Of a stretch of 64,000 nucleotides of DNA, positions 7,841 to 16,964 are shown piece after piece; the stretch's first letter is position 1; each line of letters opens with the position of its first letter. The position numbers and the translations under genes are program-made. The notes below the pieces were generated by a model. That model was not told the DNA's origin. It did not search any database and saw only the letters and a program-made list of their open reading frames with translations. Origin of the DNA: Rhodococcoides kyotonense (lineage in GTDB: Bacteria; Actinomycetota; Actinomycetes; Mycobacteriales; Mycobacteriaceae); NCBI RefSeq assembly GCF_001645385.1, contig NZ_LVHI01000017.1, positions 16,714 through 80,713 of the forward strand. Direction: 5' to 3'.

Positions 7841-9244
7841 CTACCTTGCCAATTCGACGTCCGTCGCGGTTGCGTCGTCGTCCGCGAACGGGTCGCCGTT
7901 GCGTGGGGCGTTGTACCGATCCAGGTCGAGGATGCCCTCGCGCTTGGCGACGATGGCCGGAACGAGCGCCTGGCCGGTGACGTTGACGGCCGTGCGGCCC
8001 ATGTCGACGATCGGCTCGACAGCGAGGAGCAGTCCGACACCGGCGAGCGGAAGTCCGAGCGTCGACAACGTGAGGGTCAACATGACGGTGGCGCCGGTGG
8101 TGCCTGCCGTTGCGGCGGAACCGATCACGGACACGACGATGATCAACAGGTAGTCCGTGAACGTCAGTCCGACGCCGTAGAACTGAGCGACGAAGATGGC
8201 AGCGATCGCGGGATAGATTGCGGCGCAACCATCCATCTTCGTCGTGGCTCCCAGCGGCACGGCGAACGACGCGTACTCACCGGGCACGCCCAGGTTGCGC
8301 TCGGTGACGCGTTCGGTGAGCGGCAGCGTGCCGATCGACGAGCGCGAGACGAACCCGAGCTGTGTGGCAGGCCATACGCCGGAGAAGAACTGACGAACCG
8401 AAAGGCCGTGAGCACGAACGATGATCGGGTACACGACGAAGAACACGATTGCGAGCCCGACATAGATCGACACCGTGAAGACGCCGAGCGAACCGATCGC
8501 GTCCCATCCGTAGGTTGCGACGGCGTTGGCGATCAGCGCAGCGGTGCCGATCGGTGCGAGGCGGATGATCCACCACAGAACCTTCTGCACGATCGCGAGA
8601 AGCGATGCGTTGAAGGTCAGGAACGGTTCGGCCTTCTCGCCGATCTTGAGTGCGGCAATTCCGATCGCAGCGGCGATGACGAGCAACTGAAGGATGTTGA
8701 AGCTCAGGGAAGACGTTGCGGTGCTGGCGAATCCGTCACCGGCAGCCGTGGTCGTCACGGACGTCTTCGAGCCCAGAGCGAAGAAGTTGTTCGGTACGAG
8801 CCCGGTCAGAAACGACCACCACGAGCCGACACTGCTCGGATCCTTGGCCGACGACATCTCGACGCCGGTGCGTGAACCGGGTTGCGCGACGAGGCCGATC
8901 ACGATGCCGATGATCACTGCGATGAACGCGGTGATCGCGAACCACAGAAGCGTCTGCACGGCCAGCCGGGCAGCGTTGGCGACCTGACGAAGATTTGCGA
9001 TGGAGCTGACGATCGCAGTGAAGACCAGAGGTACGACGGCGACCGTGAGCAGCTTCACGTAACTGGAGCCGATGGTCGCGACGGTGCCGACGAGCCAGTT
9101 CTCGTTGCCGTCGGCGGCGTCGGGCATCGACCGAGCAATGAGGCCGATGACCACACCGAGCACGAGGCCGGCGACGATCTGAGGTCCGAAGGACTTCGCC
9201 CATGCGGGCACGCGAGATGGACGGGTAGCGCTGGGCGCAGACAT
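7841..9244 (-). CDS. Dicarboxylate/amino acid:cation symporter (DAACS family)
   Basis: 467 aa from the ATG at 9244, which has GAAAGG seven bases upstream; an ATG two codons earlier lacks that spacing. It has 8-10 hydrophobic segments and the DAACS core: RSSIGTLPLTERVTERNLGV (the serine-rich hairpin region), LGATTKMDGCAAIYPAIAAIF (transmembrane 7, with TKMDG in place of the common TxNMxG) and AVEPIVDMGRTAVNVTGQAL (transmembrane 8 substrate and cation site). Such carriers import C4-dicarboxylates, glutamate, serine or similar with Na+ or H+. The substrate cannot be fixed. It appears to be a single-gene transcript ended by the hairpin at 7774-7822. Confidence 0.9.
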   Translation of the reverse strand: MSAPSATRPSRVPAWAKSFGPQIVAGLVLGVVIGLIARSMPDAADGNENWLVGTVATIGSSYVKLLTVAVVPLVFTAIVSSIANLRQVANAARLAVQTLLWFAITAFIAVIIGIVIGLVAQPGSRTGVEMSSAKDPSSVGSWWSFLTGLVPNNFFALGSKTSVTTTAAGDGFASTATSSLSFNILQLLVIAAAIGIAALKIGEKAEPFLTFNASLLAIVQKVLWWIIRLAPIGTAALIANAVATYGWDAIGSLGVFTVSIYVGLAIVFFVVYPIIVRAHGLSVRQFFSGVWPATQLGFVSRSSIGTLPLTERVTERNLGVPGEYASFAVPLGATTKMDGCAAIYPAIAAIFVAQFYGVGLTFTDYLLIIVVSVIGSAATAGTTGATVMLTLTLSTLGLPLAGVGLLLAVEPIVDMGRTAVNVTGQALVPAIVAKREGILDLDRYNAPRNGDPFADDDATATDVELAR

Positions 9245-9441
9245 GAACATGCCTTTCGAGAAAGAGAAAACGAGGAAAAGTCCCCGAATCAGAGAAGAAG
9301 GTGCCGAGTCGAATCGGTCACCGACAGATAGCGCTCGCCTGCAAACGGAGGTCGACGTAGCGTCGACTGGTCAGGAGGGGCATCACTTACTGGAGGTTAC
9401 CCCTAGGCCCGAACGCCGCCCCCAGCGCCCGGGCCACGGCA

Positions 9442-10140
9442 TCACCTACGGCGGGAGATCGCGAAGGTGTCGGCGACGGTCGGCTTGCCCCATACGAACG
9501 GCGGAGGGCCACCCGTCAGTCGGCGCGCAATCTTGCGGTTGTCGTCGAAGACCCGCTGTATCCAGAGTACGGCCGTCGCCACTGCCACCTGCACGAGGTG
9601 CGCGACCGTCTCTGCGAAGCTCTGCAGCACTGTGTGGGGAGGCTCCACATCGTAGGACTGCGCCACCAGGCTGACGTACTCGTTCAACGTCTTCGAGCAT
9701 GCGTTCAAGTGGTCGATGCAGTGGTAGGTGTTGGCATACAGAACGAATGACTTCTTGCGGACACCGTCTCTGGGAAGTTTCTGCCAGTGATCGGTCGTCG
9801 GAAAATCTGGACGCGAGATCGATTCCGCCGACCACGGTTTTGGTCCGATTTCCCGGATCTCGAACATGTCGAATTCGCCGTCGGGTTTCGAATGCCACTC
9901 GTCGTGCAAGTCCGCGAAATGCACGATGATCTCGCTGACATGTGTCGTGAAATCGCGGATCAGGTTCGCGGCCGTCTCGCTCACGCGGTCGGGATCGAAC
10001 CGAAACATAGCCTGCCCGATGTCGCTGAATGCCTCGTCGATCGGCGTGGCGGCCATCGCGATTCCAGTTGCCGCGCGCCGGACGCGGTCGCAGTGCTCGT
10101 AGTCGTAATCGTGCTCGTCGTAGTCCCGCTGTGTAGTCAT
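9442..10140 (-). CDS. Hypothetical protein
   Basis: 232 aa from the ATG at 10140; a TTG ten codons upstream is an alternative and neither has a strong ribosome site. The N-terminus is rich in Asp, Tyr and His (DYDEHDYDYEHCDRV). The middle looks helical (AANLIRDFTTHVSEIIVHFADLHDEW), and a moderately hydrophobic helix follows near 185-205 (LVQVAVATAVLWIQRVF). The C-terminus is basic. I do not recognise a family. The pattern of His and Asp/Glu in the helices could fit a DinB- or hemerythrin-like bundle, but no signature is clear. It stands alone between a symporter gene and a VOC gene. Confidence 0.55.
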   Translation of the reverse strand: MTTQRDYDEHDYDYEHCDRVRRAATGIAMAATPIDEAFSDIGQAMFRFDPDRVSETAANLIRDFTTHVSEIIVHFADLHDEWHSKPDGEFDMFEIREIGPKPWSAESISRPDFPTTDHWQKLPRDGVRKKSFVLYANTYHCIDHLNACSKTLNEYVSLVAQSYDVEPPHTVLQSFAETVAHLVQVAVATAVLWIQRVFDDNRKIARRLTGGPPPFVWGKPTVADTFAISRRR

Positions 10141-10211
10141 GCGCGGGAAGGTAACGGAAGCTACCGACAAGAAAGGCCGAAAGGTGTTGCGCGACAGTAA
10201 ATATCAACGAT

Positions 10212-10565
10212 TCAATAATTCACACGGAATCCGCCGATGAGGGTGATGGCGTTGCCGTCGGGGTCCTCGATCGCCGACAGTCGCACGCCCTTGCTCGCGT
10301 CGACGATGTCTGCAGCGACGATTCCACGCGTCGCGAGTTCCTCGATGTGCTTCTCGAGATCGTCGACGGCGAAGTTCAGCATCGACGAGCCGGCACGCTC
10401 GGGATCGACGGTCACCTGCACCCAGGCGCTCTTGATGACCTGCCACTCGACGAGGGTAGGCATCGGGTTGTTGTCCGCAGGTCGAGAGAAGAACGCTTCG
10501 TAGAAGGCATTCGCCTTATCGAGGTCCGCGACGGGGACGACTGCGAGGACGTGTGCGAGAGCCAT
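10212..10565 (-). CDS. VOC-superfamily (glyoxalase/bleomycin-resistance fold) protein
   Basis: 117 aa. Two beta-alpha-beta-beta-beta modules are recognisable: LAVVPVADLDKANAFYEAFF at the N-terminus and LNFAVDDLEKHIEELATRGI in the middle, ending with IEDPDGNAITLIG, the common VOC terminus. The metal-binding His/Glu set is incomplete, so it may bind a ligand rather than catalyse. No specific function can be assigned. The gene is separated from the upstream monooxygenase gene by a strong hairpin (10631-10670), so it is probably not part of that operon. Confidence 0.8.
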   Translation of the reverse strand: MALAHVLAVVPVADLDKANAFYEAFFSRPADNNPMPTLVEWQVIKSAWVQVTVDPERAGSSMLNFAVDDLEKHIEELATRGIVAADIVDASKGVRLSAIEDPDGNAITLIGGFRVNY

Positions 10566-10630
10566 GGCTACTCCGATCGAAGTCGGAATATGGTCGGAGA
10601 AGTCGACCGTCGTCGACCCTGAAAGTCATC

Positions 10631-10670
10631 GTGCGTGCGAATGTACAGCCGGCTGTACATTCGCGCGCAC
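10631..10670. terminator. 20-bp stem hairpin after the monooxygenase gene (family member b)
   Basis: The arms meet at the centre (AGCC/GGCT) and pair over 20 positions with one G-U/T-G mismatch. The arm includes GCGAATGTACAGCC. It begins 19 bp past the stop at 10689, is likely the operon terminator and shares its outer GTGCG and inner AATGTA with hairpins at 18858 and 38848. Confidence 0.75.
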
Positions 10671-10688
10671 GTGCGGCGCAGCCGCCCG

Positions 10689-12311
10689 TCAGGCGAACGT
10701 CTTCTTCAAATGCGCGACCACACCCTCGACAGTGGCAGGCGATTCACGATGACCGAGGTAGCCGTCCGGCCGGATGACCAGGGCCGACGGGCCGTCGATG
10801 CCGTACGCCTTGGCGAATTCGCCCTCGGCGTCGACGACGACGGTCAGCACCGACTCGACCGGCCCCGGCGACAGCAGATAGACGTCCAACAAGCCGTGCG
10901 CGGCGGCTGTCGCGGCTTCGGCGAGATCCTCCATCTCGTCCGGTGACCCGTCGGCATAAAGCAGCAGGGTGTGATTCACCCCGCTGAACAGTTCGAACAG
11001 CCGAACGGGATAGGCCACCATGTCGCGGGTGAGACCGCGGGCGTCGGGCGCACGCTCGCCGGGCTGCACCGTCGTCGCCGACGCATCGGCCTCGGAGATC
11101 AAGGGACTGTCGGCGTAGGAGATCAGCAATTGCGCCTGCCTGCGCATGGCCGTCTCGACCGACGTCTCACCGGCCCCGATTCCCTCGCGCGCGCTACGTA
11201 CCGTCCGACCGACCACTTCTTCGCCTACGGGCCGGCGTTCGGCGTCGTAGGTGTCGGTCAGTCCTGGCGCTGCGACGCCGCGGACGGCCAGCGCGACCTT
11301 CCACGCGATGTTCTGTGCATCCTGGATTCCGGTGTTCATACCCTGTGCGCCGGTCGGTGGATGGATGTGTGCGGCATCCCCTGCGGCGAACACTCGACCA
11401 CGACCGTAGGCGTCGACGATGCGGTGGCTGATGCGGAACACCGACGACCAGCGCAGGTTCGACGCGGTCGTCGGTTCGGGGGACAGCTGGTCGAGGACGG
11501 CTTGAATATGTCGTAGCTCGGGTGCGGCGCCGCCCGCGAAGCCGTGTGCGATGCCGTCGGCTCCCGCATCGGGTGCTGAGAGTTCCGGCGGCACGAGCAT
11601 CGACATGCGGTAGCGGCGTCGACCCGGAAGCGGAATCGCGACGAGGATGCCGTCCTGGGATCCGTCGTCGGCGGTGTGCGAGATGCGAATGCCGTAGCCG
11701 GAAGGCAACGACCAGTCCACCTCGACGTCGCCGAGCATGTAGCCCTCGGCGAATGCGTCGCCCTCGAAGGTCAGGCCGAGTTGTTTGCGCACGACACTGT
11801 GTGCGCCGTCGCCGCCGATCAGATACTGCACGCGCTGAGACGTTCCGTCGCTGAGCGTCGCGGTGACGGCATCGGCGTCCTGAGTGAAACCCGCGAGAGC
11901 CACTCCGCGTTCGACGGTCCCGCCGAGTTCGGCCAACCGTTCGCGCAGGATGCGCTCGGTCTCGTACTGAGGGAGCATCGCGAAGCCGTAGGGGACGTCC
12001 GCGGGCAACGAAAGCTCGATGCGTCCGACCTCGGAGCCGTTCTGGAACATGATTTGCCCGCGCATCATGATGGCCGCGTCGAGAACGGCGTGCAACACAC
12101 CGATGTTCTCGAACACTTCGAGCGTACGCGGCTGAATACCAACGGCTTTCGCGTACTGCGGCGGTTCCGTCAGCGGGTCGATCACACGGCACCCTATGCC
12201 CCGTCTGCGCAGCTCGATCGCGGCCGTGAGGCCGATCGGCCCGGCTCCTGCCACCAGTACCTCGACGTCCATGTCGCCACCCATCGTCTCGTCGTCCTTC
12301 TTGCCCGACAT
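10689..12311 (-). CDS. FAD-dependent aromatic-ring monooxygenase (PHBH/MhpA class)
   Basis: 540 aa. The dinucleotide motif is LVAGAGPIGLTAAIELRRRG (start near residue 16). The DG motif appears as LIGGDGAHSVVRKQLGL and the GD motif as GRVFAAGDAAHIHPPTGAQG, followed by NTGIQDAQNIAWKVALAVRG. This is a class A flavoprotein hydroxylase using NAD(P)H and O2 to hydroxylate a phenolic ring. The C-terminal ~150 residues have the thioredoxin-like extension usual in 3-(3-hydroxyphenyl)propionate and polyketide hydroxylases. A second ATG at codon 10 is possible. It is the last gene of the IclR-linked operon, 77 bp after an SDR gene, and is followed by a hairpin. Hydroxylation of a hydroxyphenylacetate to homogentisate would connect it to the nearby hmgA, but that is inference. 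Confidence 0.85.
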   Translation of the reverse strand: MSGKKDDETMGGDMDVEVLVAGAGPIGLTAAIELRRRGIGCRVIDPLTEPPQYAKAVGIQPRTLEVFENIGVLHAVLDAAIMMRGQIMFQNGSEVGRIELSLPADVPYGFAMLPQYETERILRERLAELGGTVERGVALAGFTQDADAVTATLSDGTSQRVQYLIGGDGAHSVVRKQLGLTFEGDAFAEGYMLGDVEVDWSLPSGYGIRISHTADDGSQDGILVAIPLPGRRRYRMSMLVPPELSAPDAGADGIAHGFAGGAAPELRHIQAVLDQLSPEPTTASNLRWSSVFRISHRIVDAYGRGRVFAAGDAAHIHPPTGAQGMNTGIQDAQNIAWKVALAVRGVAAPGLTDTYDAERRPVGEEVVGRTVRSAREGIGAGETSVETAMRRQAQLLISYADSPLISEADASATTVQPGERAPDARGLTRDMVAYPVRLFELFSGVNHTLLLYADGSPDEMEDLAEAATAAAHGLLDVYLLSPGPVESVLTVVVDAEGEFAKAYGIDGPSALVIRPDGYLGHRESPATVEGVVAHLKKTFA

Positions 12312-12388
12312 TGTCGAGCGGGGAAACGGCTACGAGAGAGGTAAACGCCGGAAGTCATGCGGAACGGGTGAGGAGTCGGACCGGTGGG

Positions 12389-13159
12389 TCAGAGCTCGCT
12401 GGTGATGCGGTGATAGATACCGCCGGAGGTCAGGCCGCCGTCGACGACCATCTCTGTTCCGGTGATGTAGCGGGACGCGTCGGACAGCAGGAACGCAACC
12501 GACTCGGCGATTTCCGACGCGTCGGCGACGCGTCCGGCGGGCACCGACTTCAGGCTCGTGTCGACGAAATCGGACGACCCCGAATGCAGCAGGGGAGTGT
12601 CGACGAGTCCCGGGTGAATGGAATTGACGCGCACCCCGTGTTCGGCGAACTCGAGCGCGCCTACCTTGGACAGCCCGCGCACACCCCACTTGCTGGCGCC
12701 GTATCCGGCCGCGAAGTAGCCGACCATGCCCGCGATCGACGAGACGTTGACGATCGAGCCGCCGTCGCCCCTCTTCAGAAGCGGAGCACAGGCTTTCATG
12801 CCGTAGAAGACGCTGGACAGGTTGATGTCCATGACCCGTCGCCAGTCCTCGATCGTGGTGTCCTCGATCCCGAACCGGTGGCTGACGCCCGCGTTGTTGA
12901 CGAGGCCGTGCAGATCGCCGTCGGCTGAGTCGATACGGGAGGCGAGTTCGGTCCACGACGCGGGTTCGGTGACGTCGAGCTGGAAGAACTCCGCCTGTCC
13001 GCCGCCGGAGACGATCTCGTCGACGACGGACAGCCCGGGCTCGACAGCGATGTCGGTGACCCACACCTTGGCGCCACGAGCGGCCAGCATCGACGATTCG
13101 ACTCGTCCCATACCGCTGCCGGCACCGGTGACGACGATGGATTTGCCGTCGAAGTTCAT
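12389..13159 (-). CDS. Short-chain dehydrogenase/reductase
   Basis: 256 aa classical SDR. It shows the cofactor motif VVTGAGSGMG, the NNAG motif (LVNNAGVSHRFG), catalytic Ser in NVSSIAGMVG, and Tyr-x3-Lys in YGASKWGV. The C-terminal IHPGLVDTPLL and ITGTEMVVDGG are typical. Asp in WVTDIAVE after the second strand favours NAD(H). It should oxidise a secondary alcohol, probably of an alicyclic intermediate of this operon. It starts 4 bp after the MFS transporter gene stops, so the two are co-translated. Confidence 0.9.
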   Translation of the reverse strand: MNFDGKSIVVTGAGSGMGRVESSMLAARGAKVWVTDIAVEPGLSVVDEIVSGGGQAEFFQLDVTEPASWTELASRIDSADGDLHGLVNNAGVSHRFGIEDTTIEDWRRVMDINLSSVFYGMKACAPLLKRGDGGSIVNVSSIAGMVGYFAAGYGASKWGVRGLSKVGALEFAEHGVRVNSIHPGLVDTPLLHSGSSDFVDTSLKSVPAGRVADASEIAESVAFLLSDASRYITGTEMVVDGGLTSGGIYHRITSEL

Positions 13160-13163
13160 GGCT

Positions 13164-14498
13164 CTATCCCGTCTTCAGCTCGGTGCCCTTGGTCTCGGTC
13201 ACGAAGAAGACCGCGACGAAGGTGAGCAGCGCGCAGAAGACGAAGTAGCCGGCCGGGGCGAGGGCGTTGCCCGTCAGCGAGATCAGCCACGTCGCGATGA
13301 ACGGAGCCGTACCACCGAGCAGCATGTTGGTGGTGTTGTTGCCCAGAGCGAGACCGCTGTAGCGAACCGACGTCTTCAACATCTCGACGTAGGTGACGTA
13401 CGACGCGCCGTTGACCACCGAGACCGCGATGAACAACACCGACTGGCCGACGACGGCCTGCCACAGGCTTCCGCCCGCCATCATCATGAACATCGGAACG
13501 CCGAGGATGATCGACGCGAGGCTGCCGCCGAACAGCACGGGCTTGCGACCGTACCTGTCGGCCATGTACCCGGCGATGGGGAGCGTGATGACACCGAGCA
13601 CCAGAGCCAGCGACGTCGACAGGAACGCTGCCTGCGCGCTCTGGCCACCCTCGGTCTTCAGATACGTGGCCGCGTAGACCGAGGCGATGTAGTAGCCGCC
13701 CGTGATGAGAGCACCGAGGAAGATAATCTTCACGACGCTTCCGCCGGACGTGCTCAGCAGCTCCGAGATGGGCAGCTTCTTCGTCTCGCCCTTGTCCTCG
13801 AGCTCCTTGAACTCCGGGGTGTCGTCGAGCCTGCTCCGAATCCAGATGCCGATGCCACCGATGACGAGACTGAGCAGGAACGGGATGCGCCACGCCCACG
13901 AGAGGACCTGCTCTTCGGTGAAGATCGTGTTCAGTCCGAGCGCGCACAGCGACGCGAGCAGCGATCCGAGGTAGGTGCCGGTATTGACCATCGACGTCTG
14001 CGTGGCACGCCAACGGGTGGGTGCGGACTCGGAGACGAACGCGTTCGCGCCGCCGAGCTCACCACCCGCCGCGAAGCCCTGCAGGCATCGGCAGAGCACG
14101 AGCACCGACGTCGCCCACACACCGAGCGTGACGTAGGTGGGAAGCAGGCCGATACCTGCGGTGGCGATGACCATCAGCAGGATCGTCCAGGACAGGGCGT
14201 TCTTGCGTCCGTACTTGTCGCCGATGTGTCCGAAGAAGATGCCGCCGGGCACGCGCAGGAAGAACGCGACGGCGAACGCCGCGAACGTACCGAGCAACGC
14301 TGCGGTCGGATCCTCGGATACGAAGAACAGTGCGGCGATCGTGGTGGCCATGTAGCCGTAGATGCCGAAGTCGTAGTACTCGACGACGGTTCCGACGACT
14401 GCTGCGCGGATCACCGTCAACGGGGATTGCTTCACCGTGGTCGGCCCATCGGCGTGGTTGCTGTGCTCGGGGTGCACGGCGCTCTCGTTCGTGGTCAT
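13164..14498 (-). CDS. MFS metabolite:H+ symporter (MHS family)
   Basis: 444 aa with 12 predicted membrane segments. MHS signatures are present: AAVVGTVVEYYDFGIYGY in helix 1, GHIGDKYGRKNAL in the 2-3 loop, CRCLQGFAAGGELGGANAFVSE in helices 4-5 and a repeated GYMADRYGRKPVLF in the 8-9 loop. Relatives import aromatic acids, shikimate, citrate or betaine with protons across the inner membrane. Its position inside the operon says it imports the pathway's acid substrate. It begins 40 bp after the flavoprotein gene and is followed 4 bp later by an SDR gene. The ATG at 14498 has GAGGAAGC upstream. Confidence 0.9.
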   Translation of the reverse strand: MTTNESAVHPEHSNHADGPTTVKQSPLTVIRAAVVGTVVEYYDFGIYGYMATTIAALFFVSEDPTAALLGTFAAFAVAFFLRVPGGIFFGHIGDKYGRKNALSWTILLMVIATAGIGLLPTYVTLGVWATSVLVLCRCLQGFAAGGELGGANAFVSESAPTRWRATQTSMVNTGTYLGSLLASLCALGLNTIFTEEQVLSWAWRIPFLLSLVIGGIGIWIRSRLDDTPEFKELEDKGETKKLPISELLSTSGGSVVKIIFLGALITGGYYIASVYAATYLKTEGGQSAQAAFLSTSLALVLGVITLPIAGYMADRYGRKPVLFGGSLASIILGVPMFMMMAGGSLWQAVVGQSVLFIAVSVVNGASYVTYVEMLKTSVRYSGLALGNNTTNMLLGGTAPFIATWLISLTGNALAPAGYFVFCALLTFVAVFFVTETKGTELKTG

Positions 14499-14538
14499 GA
14501 CTGCTTCCTCAAAGGGTCAAGGGTAGGGAGTGCGGGGA

Positions 14539-15987
14539 TCAGATCGCCAGAGCAGCTGCGGTGGACTTCACGAGCGCTGCAGTGCGGCCTGCGATGCGGC
14601 CCATCGTCAGCGCGTTCGCGACGGCGTTGCCGCCACCGACGTAGCGAAGGCCGAGAACGCCTGCCCCTGCCTCACCGGCTGCGAACAGTCCGGGGATCGG
14701 AACACCGTCGGTGTCGAGAACGGCTGCGTTCCGGTCGATTTCGAGGCCGGCATGGGTGCAGACCAATTCGGCGGGAAGGATGCGTGCGGCGTAGAAGGGC
14801 CCTCGATCGATCGGGTCCGGATCCGTCGTACTGCCCTTGTTCGCCAACGTGCGATGGCGAAGGAAATCCGGGTCCTCACCGTTCGGCAAGTTCTGGTTCC
14901 ACCGCGCGACCGTGGCCTTCAGGGTGTGTGCGGGTACCTGCATCGACGTGGCCAGCTCGTCGAGCGAGTCCGCGCGCAGGGTCCGTCCCGCCTCGGCTTC
15001 CTCGGCGACGCGGTCGGCGGCCCAATCGGCATATCCGACAGGCAAATTTAGGCGGGCGTTCTCGTCGAAGACAATCCACGCCGATCCACCCTGATGATCG
15101 ATGATTCCCGTGGAGACCGCATACGAGGCGTCCTCGTCCATGAACCGTCGACCGGCGGCGTTGACGTAGACGCGCGACTTCGGCGGAAAGCCCGACTGCC
15201 AGTGGTGGTACCGCTGGAAGTAGACCGTCGGGAGCATGAGTCCCCAGCCGTCCCCGGTGATCGACGCGTCGACCGCGTCGGCGAACCGCAGATGGTCGCC
15301 GCGGCTGCCGTCGGCGGCGACGACGAACAACGATTCGCCCGCTTTGTTCGCAACCGGGTAGTGCTTGTCGACGAACGTCGGATCCTGCGCGAAACCTCCG
15401 GATGCGACGACCACGGCACCCGCTCGAAGTTCGACGTCGTCGGCGATCACACCGACGACGCGGCCGTTCTCGGTGAGCAAGGCCTGAACCCGGGTGTCGA
15501 GAACGACCTCGATCCCGTGCCGTCGTCGCGCGGCGTCGAGTACCTGGACGAGGCCGTATCCCTGATCCTTCGGCACGTGCCCACGCCAGACGTCCTCGAC
15601 ACCTGCCTGGCTGAGCCCCGGCTGGTGCGCGTTGCCGGACACCTTCGCCGGGATCTCGACACCGAGCTCGATGAGCCACTCGAGCGTCGGGCCCGCGTTC
15701 TCGCAGAACGTACGGATCAGGCCGGGCGCCAGCATCCACTGGTTCAGATCCATGTAGTGCTGGAAGAACTTCTCGGCGCTGTCCTCGATGCCGAGTTCGC
15801 GCTGGACGGACGTTCCGGCTGCGGTGAACAATCCAGCGGACAGGGCCGTCGAGCCTCCGAGCTCCTTCATCGCCTCGAACAGCAGCACGGACGCGCCGTT
15901 CTCGGCGGCGGTGACGGCCGCCGCGAGCCCCGCACCGCCACCACCGATGACGACGACGTCGTAGTCGATGTCGGTCGAATCAGACAT
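14539..15987 (-). CDS. FAD-dependent dehydrogenase of the fumarate reductase/3-ketosteroid-delta1-dehydrogenase family
   Basis: 482 aa from the ATG at 15987, which overlaps the preceding SDR gene's stop by 8 bp. The N-terminal FAD motif is VVIGGGGAGLAAAVTAAENG, followed by FEAMKELGGSTALSAGLF. The C-terminal block IPGLFAAGEAGAGVLGLRY, then GGGNAVANALTMGRIAG, also binds FAD. These features fit soluble flavoproteins that desaturate cyclic ketones, such as 3-ketosteroid dehydrogenases and 4-oxocyclohexanecarboxylate desaturase, rather than membrane fumarate reductases. In this operon a desaturase that turns a cyclohexanone into a phenol would make sense. No signal peptide is present, so it is cytoplasmic. 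Confidence 0.85.
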   Translation of the reverse strand: MSDSTDIDYDVVVIGGGGAGLAAAVTAAENGASVLLFEAMKELGGSTALSAGLFTAAGTSVQRELGIEDSAEKFFQHYMDLNQWMLAPGLIRTFCENAGPTLEWLIELGVEIPAKVSGNAHQPGLSQAGVEDVWRGHVPKDQGYGLVQVLDAARRRHGIEVVLDTRVQALLTENGRVVGVIADDVELRAGAVVVASGGFAQDPTFVDKHYPVANKAGESLFVVAADGSRGDHLRFADAVDASITGDGWGLMLPTVYFQRYHHWQSGFPPKSRVYVNAAGRRFMDEDASYAVSTGIIDHQGGSAWIVFDENARLNLPVGYADWAADRVAEEAEAGRTLRADSLDELATSMQVPAHTLKATVARWNQNLPNGEDPDFLRHRTLANKGSTTDPDPIDRGPFYAARILPAELVCTHAGLEIDRNAAVLDTDGVPIPGLFAAGEAGAGVLGLRYVGGGNAVANALTMGRIAGRTAALVKSTAAALAI

Positions 15988-16804
15988 GGCGCGATCCACC
16001 GTCGACGGCGATGCTGTGCCCGGTCACGTAGCGGGCGCTGTCCGACAGCAGGAACAGAAGCGGTCCGAAGACTTCCTCCGGGGCACCGAGGCGGTGCAGC
16101 GGAACCGCGTCGAGAGCCTTCGCGAGGGCCTCGGGATCTTCCTGGACCCACCGCGTCATCTCGGTGTCGATGTAGCCCGGCGCGATGGAGTTGACGCGGA
16201 TGCCGATGTCGCCGAACTCGACGGCGAGCGACTCCGTCAGATGCGCGACGGCTGCCTTGGATGTGCAGTAGGCGCCGCGACCCTTACGGACGCGCAGAGC
16301 CGACACCGAGGACATGTTGACGATGGCGCCGCCCTCGCCCATGTGGCGGGCCGCGGCCTGGGAGCCGAACAGCACTCCTTCGACGTTGACGCTCAGCGTC
16401 GCGTTGATCTGCTCGGGCGTGATGTCGGCGGCCAGCGCGAACGGGAAGATGCCTGCATTGTTGATCCAGAAGTCGATACGACCGAACTCGGCCAGAGCCG
16501 TCTGCGCAAGAGCTTCGTGGTCCTCGGCAACGGTGACGTCGATGCGGGCGCCGACGACCTTGCCCGGCTCGGAGACGAGCGCGTCGGTGGCCAGCTCGCC
16601 GTTCAGCTGCTCCGCTGTTTCCTTCATCTGCGCGTCGTTGATGTCGGCGCCGACGACGTTCACACCGCGAGCCGCGAGGCCCTTGGCGAACACCGAGCCC
16701 ATTCCGCGCGCCGCGCCGGTGACGACGGCGACCTTGCCCGCGAGTTCGGGGTAGACCGCGGTCATCGTGCGGTCGACGACGCGTCCGGGATTGGTGCCTG
16801 TCAT
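15980..16804 (-). CDS. Short-chain dehydrogenase/reductase (first gene of the IclR-linked operon)
   Basis: 274 aa. Motifs: VVTGAARGMG, Asp in VVGADIND (NAD preference), NNAGIFPFA, catalytic Ser in NMSSVSALRV, YCTSKAAV for Tyr/Lys, and a closing GHSIAVDGGS. It has a 19-residue head before the SDR core. The ATG at 16804 is preceded by GAGGAGAG at a good distance. This is the promoter-proximal gene; the operator-like repeat at 16888-16914 lies between it and the divergent IclR gene. It should oxidise or reduce a hydroxyl/keto group on the transported substrate. Confidence 0.88.
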   Translation of the reverse strand: MTGTNPGRVVDRTMTAVYPELAGKVAVVTGAARGMGSVFAKGLAARGVNVVGADINDAQMKETAEQLNGELATDALVSEPGKVVGARIDVTVAEDHEALAQTALAEFGRIDFWINNAGIFPFALAADITPEQINATLSVNVEGVLFGSQAAARHMGEGGAIVNMSSVSALRVRKGRGAYCTSKAAVAHLTESLAVEFGDIGIRVNSIAPGYIDTEMTRWVQEDPEALAKALDAVPLHRLGAPEEVFGPLLFLLSDSARYVTGHSIAVDGGSRHV

Positions 16805-16887
16805 GAATTCTCTCCTCGTGCAACAGATGTCTCGATCGGGTCGGTCGTGCGGTCCCGTCGGGGAGGGCTTGCGACGTCCCGAGATGT

Positions 16888-16914
16888 GTGCGATAATCGC
16901 ACGCAGCGTGCGAT
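16888..16914. promoter_or_regulatory. Operator-like repeat between the SDR operon and the IclR gene
   Basis: GTGCGAT-A-ATCGCAC is a perfect inverted repeat (16888-16902), followed by a direct repeat GTGCGAT at 16908-16914. The same arrangement, 23 of 27 bases identical, lies at 21968-21994 before the SnoaL-fold gene. Its position suits an IclR binding site controlling both directions; binding itself is inferred. Confidence 0.6.
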
Positions 16915-16964
16915 ACTATCGAACTGTAGGTGGTCCACCTCACACACGTCAATAGGGGCGACTC

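Noticed and set aside
5581..7980. 799-codon open frame on the plus strand
   Set aside because: It is antisense to three well-supported minus-strand genes, crosses their terminators and has Arg/Gly-rich composition typical of shadow frames in GC-rich DNA.
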